From assembly GCA_008828725.1 (NCBI GenBank), contig MEHQ01002613.1:281988-345987 (forward strand): a stretch of 64,000 nucleotides of DNA, in the 5' to 3' direction. The notes below the pieces were generated by a model. The model ran no database searches. It saw only the letters and a program-made list of their open reading frames with translations, and was not told the origin of the DNA. This DNA is from Saccharina japonica. Taxonomy: Eukaryota > Sar > Phaeophyceae > Laminariales > Laminariaceae. Of this stretch, positions 54,903-64,000 are shown one piece after another; position 1 is the first letter of the stretch; every line of letters begins with the position of its first letter. A program made the position numbers and the translations under genes.

Positions 54903-55946
54903 GTGCATCTACGATGTGATACATACTGCTGCTGTCTTTCGTTGCTAATTACCAGGGGTAGCTATAATACCGGTAACTATTGTGGGGTGCGGGATCATCG
55001 CTCGAAGAGAGATGAGCCAGTTGACCTTCCTGACAAAATGACAAAATGCTTGTTTGAAAATGACAGCCTGAGACACCATTCAACGATGGTTGCGAATTGC
55101 GAATCAACTCCACAAAAAAGAAAAAAAGGCTTCACAGATTCGATAATAATACGCCGCATTTTTCCTCCTTCACCCAGGACAGACATGCTGGCATTGAAGC
55201 ATTGTACCATCGAAGCAGCTTTGCAGAGGGAGAGACATTGCTCCTCGTCAAACGGGTGTCGCGGCGCAAGGATAAGCAGCAGCGAACATCGTGCTAAAGG
55301 CCTCTTGGGGCTATTCTCGTGCACTACAAAACAGTACGGGAGCAGGATGAGAGCGGCGGGATTAGGCCACAGCTATACAGAGATTCATCGCCAATCGCCT
55401 CGACTTTGGCCACGAGTACGGCGCTGCTGCTACTGCCGCGGCGTACCGGAGGCGACTGGAGCAACGCCCCCGGCACTGGGAGGGGGCCGGAATGCGACCT
55501 CACGCCTGGCAACGGCAGCAGAGAAGGAGTGCTTGTCGCTGAGCAAACCATCTGGTGCGTTTTGGAATACCTGGTACTGCTGCTGCTGTTGTCACGTTGT
55601 CGGCGCATTTTTTAGGACAAAACTACACTGCAGTCGGTGTACTCACCTCTCATGCGTTATGAACCACACCAAGTCGAGGGCATGGTCACCGTGTGTGAGC
55701 CTCGCGTTACTCATGTTCCTTTGGAACCCATATATATGTCGTTGCCAGCCTCTCCCTCTCGCCTCTCTCCTCTCTCATCTGGCCGCTGGCTCTGCGCTCT
55801 GCTTGTTGGCGCGGAGTAACCCAACAGGCCGCTTGGTACAGCAGGAGCAGCAGCAGCAGCAGCATGAGCTTGTGTTTATCTCTGCCACCGCACTGTGGCA
55901 GATGGTGCCCGACAGCAGTGGCCACACTGCCAGGTACTTCATCTGA
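54903..55946 (+). CDS. Long open frame of unknown status
   Basis: 347 codons are open from ATG at 54903. The frame contains CTG/CAG microsatellites that read as Cys and Gln runs, many Cys and no recognisable domain. Its codon composition does not resemble the GC-rich HECT exons. It is either an orphan gene or chance openness; I favour chance. Confidence 0.2.
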   Translation: MHLRCDTYCCCLSLLITRGSYNTGNYCGVRDHRSKRDEPVDLPDKMTKCLFENDSLRHHSTMVANCESTPQKRKKGFTDSIIIRRIFPPSPRTDMLALKHCTIEAALQRERHCSSSNGCRGARISSSEHRAKGLLGLFSCTTKQYGSRMRAAGLGHSYTEIHRQSPRLWPRVRRCCYCRGVPEATGATPPALGGGRNATSRLATAAEKECLSLSKPSGAFWNTWYCCCCCHVVGAFFRTKLHCSRCTHLSCVMNHTKSRAWSPCVSLALLMFLWNPYICRCQPLPLASLLSHLAAGSALCLLARSNPTGRLVQQEQQQQQHELVFISATALWQMVPDSSGHTARYFI

Positions 55947-56363
55947 GGTTAGCACCATGGCCTTCGGCCTTTGACCTCTGGCTAAGTCAGTCCTCATCAG
56001 TCCTCCTCCAAGCCCAGTCTCCAGTCCTCAGTCCTGCGTCTCGCGTCTCAGTTCGCTGTCCTTTGCCCTGGCGGCGGGTTTAGGCCGGCGACACGTTATG
56101 ATTGGTCAACACGTCAAAAAACAATTGACGTTCTCCTTTCATCGTTTATCTCGCGAACCCAGCATACGAGTGTCAGGACGAGTGTACGTACGGGAGATAT
56201 GATACGTACGTAGGATACGAATGTACGTATCGTACACTCCCATTGTCAGCAGCAGCAGTACACCAGCCATATGCGTACATGCGTACACTCGGTTCGCGCA
56301 AGGCGAGACGGCGAGACCAATAACCAGATGAAGGCGTTCATGATATAGTCCATGCAATTGAAG

Positions 56364-56572
56364 AATTAAATAAAATTATTATAAATACGTCAGCTGTGAG
56401 TTCAACCGATTGAATAGTAGATACTCAACTTTGCGAGCTGCGTAGAAATTTTGTTCTATGTGTTATTTGTGGTATTGGTGTAGGTTTCGTGATGTACTAG
56501 GAGCCTGGTAGTTACTACTCGATTTTATAATAAGCCGTTCGCGCGTGCTATGTGTTTATTCCTCGTTAAGGA
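56364..56572 (+). repeat. About 205-bp repeat R3, copy 1
   Basis: It begins AATAAAATTATTATAAATAC, GTCAGCTGTGAGTTCAACCG and ends CTATGTGTTTATTCCTCGTT. A second copy is at 58663-58868, and the first 60 bases recur inside the MITE at 61079-61240. Confidence 0.85.
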
Positions 56573-57360
56573 TATGGTTCAGTGACTCCCCTGGATACTA
56601 CCCGGGTCAGCAGGACAATGTAACAAGGGTATCCCATGATCATTCTGCGCACTGATACTATATAACCCGAATAGAGGAGACAAGTATGATATTTGGTNAA
56701 CGCGCACAACAGGGCACAGTAAAAAAAACTGACACAACGGCAAAAAGCACAATAACCAAAAATAAAAGGCACTAGCCAAAAATAGGTATACCTACGCACT
56801 TTGATCAATTTATATGTACACTGCGTAATGTACACCGGGAACGTCTTCCTGGCCCGCCTTATATTGGACCTGCGATCCATTTTGTACCTACAAATGGCTC
56901 AAAGGGCGTAAGTGCACCTATTCTCGGCTACTCGGCCGTCCAGGCCGCCGGCGAAGCCCCTTTTGTATGTACCAAAGTTTCTCCCACTATATACTGCACT
57001 ACAGTATGTGCATCGTATTTTCAGCATAATGGCATGGAACTTAGGATGCGGCAGTAGGAGCACGGCGAATGATAATATGCAAGGTACAATAATTGGGTAA
57101 AGGGTGCGTTATTCATTATGAGTACACGCATGAGGGTGTGGGAATTTTCACAGCCGCAGCTGCTGCACCTCTGCACAGACAGCGAATCGATCCTTGCGAC
57201 CGTCGTGATAACAGGCTGTCACATCCAACAGCAAGTTTAGCACAGCAGCAGCAGCAGCTCACAGCGAATCGATTATTGAAACTTTCTTGCTGCGTCGTGA
57301 GTCGTGACAACAGGCTGTCAACAACAGCGCGCACAACAACAGCGCACCTGCACGCATTTT
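56573..57360. other. No gene recognised; one ambiguous base
   Basis: An N stands at 56698. CAGCAGCAG microsatellites and a TTGTGACGACGGTCGCAAGG-type inverted stretch occur near 57190-57300. Nothing coding is supported. Confidence 0.5.
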
Positions 57361-57364
57361 GTGT

Positions 57365-58650
<1,286 letters not shown>

Positions 58651-58662
58651 CAGCTCCTAAAA

Positions 58663-58868
58663 GTCTGAGGAAAATTATTATAAATACGTCAGCTGTGAGT
58701 TCAACCGATTGAATAGTAGATACTCAACTTTGCGAGCTGCGTAGAAATTTTGTTCTATGTGTTATTTGTGGTATTGGTGTAGGTTTCGTGATGTACTAGG
58801 AGCCTGGTAGTTACTACTCGATTTTATAATAAGCCGTTCGCGCGTGCTATGTGTTTATTCCTCGTTAA
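58663..58868 (+). repeat. R3 repeat, copy 2
   Basis: It is almost identical to 56364-56572. Together the two copies bracket the 0.56-kb tandem duplication, so the whole interval may be a composite. Confidence 0.85.
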
Positions 58869-58970
58869 GAATTCCAAAAAAATCGACCTCGACAGTACAC
58901 ATTTTCTAGAGGTGAGAGCATAGTTCTGACTTAAAAAAACAACAGGGCTGTTCGCGGGTCAGGTCAAACC

Positions 58971-59300
58971 TCACGGGTCAGGTCGGGTCGGGTCGGGTCA
59001 GCTGACCCGACCCGACCCGCGAGAATTTTGAGATATCGGGTCATGACCCGACCCGACCCGCGAAAAATTGAGATATCGGGTCATGACCCGACCCGACCCG
59101 CGAAAAATTTGAGATGTCGGGTCATGACCCGACCCGACCCGCGAGATTTTGGAAACCTCTTGACCCGACCCGACCCGACCCGTGAGATTTCCAAACCTCT
59201 TGACCCGACCCGACCCGACCCGTGAGATTTTGAACACCTCCTGACCCGACCCGACCCGACCCGCCAGATACCGATTGACCCGTGAGATACGGGTTTCATT
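58971..59300 (+). repeat. GACCC-rich minisatellite, block 1
   Basis: Units of about 40-60 bases read (GACCC)3-4 GCGAGATTTTGA with variants, many carrying GGGTCATGACCC, itself a palindrome. The array starts with an inverted turn GGGTCGGGTCAGCTGACCCG. Block 2 (about 60095-60475) ends with the opposite turn, so the two blocks flank 59300-59950. Confidence 0.9.
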
Positions 59301-59593
59301 CGGGTCGGAACGACTGGACCCGTGATATTTCTCGCGGGTCAAATACAAAAACTTGCGGGTCCAAACCTGTAGTCGCCGCTTGTTCGTCCGTTGGTTGGGC
59401 CTTGGTCCCTCATAATATTCCTAGAGTGTCGTGCTTGTTTGTGTTCTTTTGTATTTTTTTGCTTTAGTTTTTGAATTTGGGGTGTGTGCTCCCGAAGATC
59501 TTCGTGAATAGAGAGAGAGGTAGACCCACATCCCGCACAATGCCGTGCCTACCACGCCTTCTTCTCGGGTCGACCTGATAGCTCTGACCCAAG

Positions 59594-59652
59594 ATGGCTT
59601 CTGCTTCCGCCCCGGAAAGCGAGCAGACTATGCCGCCTCCGGCGAGGGCAAG
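59594..59652 (+). CDS. Candidate first exon between the GACCC blocks
   Basis: An ATG at 59594 opens MASASAPESEQTMPPPARAS, followed by a possible donor GTACTA. No downstream exon was found before the second minisatellite block. Very tentative. Confidence 0.2.
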
Positions 59653-59949
59653 CGTACTAATTTATCAATCTGTTTGTGACATGGTCTGCCTTGTTGTTAC
59701 TGCTTCTGCTGGCATTTTTTATCTTCTTGTACCCTGCATTGATTTGTGGCCTGTCTGTAGTGGATTTGGAGGATGTGTGAGCATGATGAGATACTTACTG
59801 CTGTGTGGTGGCATCCGACCAGGAGTTAGCCAAACGTTTGCCTGGTATGTAGTACTGTACAAGGTATACAATATGATCGCTCTACACGATATGATCGCTC
59901 TACACGCTATGATATGCACTCGGGGTATCGACACGACGGGCAGGAAGTG

Positions 59950-60475
59950 GTAAGGTTAAAGGTTTAGGACCCGCGGGTCCGACCCGCTGAGACGAGAGTG
60001 GCCCTCGGGCAGGAAGCGGAAATATAGAAAAGATCCGGTCCTGCGGACCGGATCCGCGGGTTCGACCCACGGGTCCGACCAGCGGGCCAACGGAAAACAA
60101 CTCGCGGATCATTCTGGCCCGACCCGCGAGTGACCCGTTTCTCGCGGGTCATGACCCGACCCGACCCGCGAAATTTTTGAGATGTCGGGTCATGACCCGA
60201 CCCGACCCGCGAAAAATTGAAATGTCGGGTCATGACCCGACCCGACCCGCGAAAATTTTGAGATGTCGGGTCATGACCCGACCCGACCCGCGAGATTTTG
60301 GAAACCTCTTGACCCGACCCGATCCGACCCGTGAGATTTACAAACCTCTTGACCCGTCCCGACCCGACCCGTGAGATTTTGAACACTTGCTGACCCGACC
60401 CGACCCGACCCGCGACATTTTGAACACCTCTTGACCCGACCCGCGGGTCGGGTCATGACCCGCGAACAGCCCTGA
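59950..60475 (+). repeat. GACCC-rich minisatellite, block 2
   Basis: It has the same unit as block 1, preceded by a diverged stretch rich in CGGGTCCGACC and GCGGACCGGATCCGCG. It ends GACCCGCGGGTCGGGTCATG, the inverted terminus. Confidence 0.9.
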
Positions 60476-61078
60476 AAAAACACCCCTGTAACGCCCGTCT
60501 CCTCGCGAAGGGGAAGATGGATTCATTTTTATTTTATTTTTGTTTTTCGACTCTTTACGACCAATATACCTGAAAACAGGGATTCCATTCCCATTAGGTG
60601 TGCTGTTTTAACAAGCTATATCTGAAGGCGGATTTCATGGGTTTTTGAAATCGCAAGGTGGACTTTTTCCCGTTTGAAAAAATAATAATTTTTGACAAAG
60701 AAAACTGACAAAAACCGTGTCCGGGACGTCACACGCGGATCATTCGTTCGTAAAAGTCACCCAGCCAACCTAAAAAAAAAGGGCGGGAAACGATTGCTCT
60801 CGTCATTCTACGGACGGAACTTGCTTTCCTTTTTATATAAAACGCAAGCCCGATGAGATATTCATGGTTTTGTGAGAAGTAGCTGATCTTGGCCCTTGGC
60901 AAGCTGTAACTTACTTGATTTTAATGTGGGCGAACAAAACAAAATGCCAAAAACGTATTTGTTCGCTCGGCCCTGGTGACCACGGCTATAGTAGCAGTAT
61001 CGCCCAATTTGTCGTATTTCGAACGTTATGACCCGAAACATTATAGGCCAAATTGTACTGCATGGACCATACATACAT
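60476..61078. other. Spacer; no gene recognised
   Basis: AT-rich sequence with short homopolymers. A copy-like start TTATGACCCGAAACATTATAG near 61025 resembles the adjacent MITE end. Confidence 0.5.
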
Positions 61079-61240
61079 ACCACTATTATGTCCCGAAATA
61101 CAAGCACCTTTTTTATTTAATATGAATTAAATAAAATTATTATAAATACGTCAGCTGTGAGTTCAACCGATTGAATGGTATATACTCAACTTTGAATATG
61201 AATGTAAAAAAGGTGCTTATATTTTGGGACAGAGTGGTAT
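61079..61240. mobile_element. Stowaway/mariner-like MITE, copy 3, with R3 fragment inside
   Basis: The left end CCACTATTATGTCCCGAAAT then ACAAGCACCTTTTTTA is inverted at the right end AAAAAAGGTGCTTATATTTT then GGGACAGAGTGG. The interior contains the first part of repeat R3 (GTCAGCTGTGAGTTCAACCG), suggesting R3 itself derives from, or captured, this MITE. Confidence 0.65.
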
Positions 61241-62255
61241 ATATTACAAGGGTTTTGCGGCTGACGCCGCCCGCTCAATAAAGCGGAGTCCAAGACCTTG
61301 GAAGTGGCTGCCGGCGGGCATTCATTGCAACGACGCCTAGATACTGCGGTATTAGCGGGTCATTTAAATTAGTATGTCTCACTGGAACATGAATGATACA
61401 ATAAAGTTGCCAGGGAAAAATATGTAACAATAACCAACTAAATCACCAACTAAATCCACCCCCAGGGGTAAACCATATTACGTACAGGTATACTGGTATT
61501 AGATAACTCGAAAAACAGACAGAAATCACCAAATGCAAACCCCCCAGGGGTAAAAACAACAATAATGACAGCAAATCAGCCGAAGGACAACACGTTGTTA
61601 TCAATATGAGTCATATTGTAGTAATAGTGGAAGCCGGCTTACATCAGGGCCAAGCTGCGTGTATGTACCAATCGACGCGATTCGACGAGTGAAACAAAGG
61701 TTGACCCTGCCTCGCCAAAACAAACAGCCGATACTGCTGGAAGTACCGTACGAGGGGCGGGGGGGTGAGTGCTGGTAAGGGGGGACGGTATATACGACTG
61801 CGAGAATCAGCAGATGAGACAACTCAAATTTCTGCGAGAATCAGCAGCTTCACTACTACTGCAGTGACACCAGCCAAAAGCCAGCATCGGGGCTGTCCGC
61901 TATGTGACCCCGGATCTGAGTTACTTGACGGAGGGAGGGGGGAAAAGCAGGGTGAGGATAATAAATGAGATGGAGAAAAAAAAGAGCGGAAGTATGATAG
62001 GTAGCCCCTTGTATTGGACCCCGCGACAACGGGAATCGGTATATCGGTATATAAGGGACCTCAAATTTCTGCGCGTCCTTAGCCCACTATTAATAGTGAC
62101 TATTGTACATAGATAGGGGGGGGCGGTACGAACCCCTATAAGGGACGTTGGTATATATTGGCATTATATGGGACGGGGCATACGTACTTATGGGATTACT
62201 GAAAGGCTCTGAGTGTTTTCGATTCAAAGATAAACGATACAATATGTATACAAAA
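61241..62255. other. No gene recognised
   Basis: Contains a short GCGGCTGACGCCGCCCGC hairpin-forming block near 61257, also at 63246, and a fragment of the GTGACCCCGGATCTGAGTTA repeat at 61900. Confidence 0.5.
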
Positions 62256-63070
62256 TATGTTCATTTGAGGGTATACCCCCTGGTATTTCGGCCATTTGGA
62301 AGGATAAGAAAAACGCGCCCGCGGAAGATGCTCCCGCGTGCCCAAGCAGGCCTCAAATGCAATTCCGACGCCCTGGCGAGATGCCCGAAGCCCATGCCAA
62401 GCACGCACACACACAACTTTTTTTTTTTTTCGGGCACGTTCTTGGGCCTAGCGGGACAGCGGCGCATGAGGGGGCAAACGAAGCCCCCCCTTTGACTACA
62501 TGTTGGGGGGGGATAGCCCCACGTATCTACTAAACTTATCTATTCCCCCCGATTGACCACTTTTTTCACCCTGTTTGACCGAAACCAAGCCCCCTTTTGA
62601 CCACCTGTGACAGCCTCAAAAACGACTACGTACAGTGTACGTACCCACGTCACCGCCCAACAGCCCGAATAGACCACGGGGCGGAACATCCAGAACTTGC
62701 GAGTAGTCGGGATCGTTTGTCTCCCAAGCAACCTCGGCACAACTATACAAATACGTGTTTCTTAGTTTATTATAACATCAAACCTTTAGATACGTTTAAT
62801 TGATACGTGGGGTTATCCCCCCCCGGCGTGTGGTCAAAGGGGGGGCTTCGTTTGCCCCCTCATGCGCCGCTGTCCCGTTAGGCCCAAACACGTGCCCGAA
62901 AAAAAGCAAAAGTGGTGTGCGTGCTTGGCATGGGCTTCGGGCATCTCGCCAGGGCGTCGGAATTTTGCATTTGAGGCCTGTTTGGGCACGCAGGAGCACC
63001 TTCCGCGGGCGCGTTTTGCCTATCCCCCCCAAATGGCCGAAACACCAGGAGGGTATACCCCCAAATGACC
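62256..63070. repeat. About 0.8-kb element with ~240-bp inverted arms
   Basis: The left arm (about 62256-62505) and right arm (about 62836-63070) are inverted, sharing GGGTATACCCCCTGGTATTT or its complement, the CGCGGAAGATGCTCC block, and TTTGCCCCCTCATGCGCCGC. The 330-bp centre is unrelated and holds TACGTACAGTGTACGTAC. No transposase seen. Confidence 0.85.
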
Positions 63071-63114
63071 ATTTAGAAAACATTAAAATTGTCGAATGAA
63101 AAAGCAAATACCCC

Positions 63115-63720
63115 CTCCCCCACGGAAGGCGCTGGTTGGGCACGCACTTGGTAGAAAAATCTCGCTTGTCTTTCGGTGTTTGTTGTGCTTACGAGCCCGT
63201 CTGTGTCTTCGTTGTGTAATTATACAAGGGTTTCGCTCCGCGGGCGGCTGACGCCGCCCGCTACGCTCACATACACCAAAATGTTAAGGGGGCAGCAGGA
63301 ATAAGAAGCCCATCCATGCTTTGGTGCAACTAGTGACGCGATAATGCTAAGAGCTGTGCAGAGCTGATTGCCCTGTGCTGTGTGCTTGCTGGCGATGTCA
63401 CGTTCTGATCGGTATCATAGTCCCCGGGTGTAATTTGCGAAAAAACGAAGAAACAAGAACACACACATAAGGACAATCACATTGAAAAAAGCAAAGACGA
63501 GTACGTATCAACAGTAGTAGTGTGGGTCACAGGTACAAAAGTAAATACCGGTACCCCAGCCGCTCGCGGAGCGGAGCCCTTGTACATATTATCATACGTG
63601 TCGTACGTATTAAAAATTAAACGGAGAAAAAAAATTAAATCGGGTCACAGGTACATACATGTATGTACATACTTACAGGTACCTTAGCCGCCCGCGGAGC
63701 GAAGCCCTTGTAGTATCATA
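63115..63720 (+). repeat. Diverged repeat shared with a HECT intron, then two CGCGGAGCG units
   Basis: Bases 63115-63235 match 12765-12870 in the HECT intron (CCACGGAAGGCGCTG, CACTTGGTAGA, CTCGCTTGTCTTTC). A hairpin GCGGGCGGC TGAC GCCGCCCGC lies at about 63241-63262. Two related blocks with AGCCGCTCGCGGAGCGGAGC and CCTTGTA occur at 63557 and 63688. The rest to 64000 shows nothing. Confidence 0.65.
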
Positions 63721-64000
63721 TGTATCGTATGTACGAAGAGACGGGGGGGAAAAGTAACTAACACCAAAAATATGAGCTTGTTGCAGTTGGAATAGGCCTC
63801 ACGTCAGTCACATCCCAGAATATTCCATTCTAAAAGCAGTATATTGCGTCTAGACGGCGGTCCGTCACAGAGCTGAATGTCAGCGGTACTTGGAAAAAAT
63901 CAGAGGTTTGCAGGCTTTGTAAATAAAGCAATGTTCAAAGAATAAACAGCAGCAACAAGGCGGGAACAAAAACTACGATACATATATACCATCCATACAT

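Noticed and set aside
58971-60475. Repeated frames such as RVGSGRVKRF and its opposite
   Set aside because: They arise from the GACCC minisatellite, open on both strands.

Overview
The window is nuclear DNA of a complex eukaryote. It holds a ubiquitin-ligase gene of at least 19 exons with GT-AG introns and T-rich 3' splice sites. Coding exons are very GC-rich and rich in Gly and Ala, and the introns and intergenic DNA are packed with microsatellites, small inverted-repeat elements and recent tandem duplications. I suspect a stramenopile, most likely a brown alga. That is an inference from gene structure and composition; nothing in the window proves it. Most of the DNA is non-coding or repetitive and most long open frames in it are chance.

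Region by region. (1) 469-20492, + strand: a HECT-type E3 ubiquitin ligase of the UBE3B/UBE3C (plant UPL6/UPL7) class. Its 5' end lies outside the window or was not recognised. Nineteen exons were placed from splice sites, reading phase and family similarity. The HECT domain is complete, including the catalytic Cys at 19839-19841 and the terminal Ala-Gly-Phe-Glu-Leu. (2) 20493-25293: a gene-poor gap with a 438-bp terminal-inverted-repeat element. (3) 25294-32611, - strand: a ubiquitin-specific protease (USP) gene, convergent with the ligase. The QQ box, zinc-ribbon, His-box and C-terminal exons are present; the Cys-box exon was not found. One symmetric 75-bp exon of this gene is present twice in a 191-bp tandem duplication. 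(4) 27.7-33.3 kb, inside and beside the USP gene: nested foldbacks, a TA-flanked pogo/mariner-like MITE, other MITEs and tandem copies. (5) 33.27-36.33 kb: three copies of a ~0.89-kb element; two form a palindrome with an ambiguous base at its centre. (6) 36.47-45.2 kb: large direct tandem duplications carrying - strand Ser/Thr/Pro/Ala-rich frames with conserved acceptor sites, plus a 79-bp minisatellite. (7) 45515-47203, - strand: a protein with two ~120-residue repeats, one membrane segment and about six IQ calmodulin-binding motifs. (8) 48.8-54.0 kb: scattered - strand candidate exons, including an EF-hand exon caught in an ~800-bp palindrome. (9) 54-64 kb: repeats, a 0.6-kb duplication whose one copy carries a long poly-T tract, GACCC-rich minisatellites, and inverted repeats; no gene recognised with confidence.

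Together, the two best-supported genes are an E3 ligase and a deubiquitinase facing each other. The IQ-motif protein and the EF-hand exon both point to calcium/calmodulin signalling, but nothing shows that they belong to one gene or pathway.
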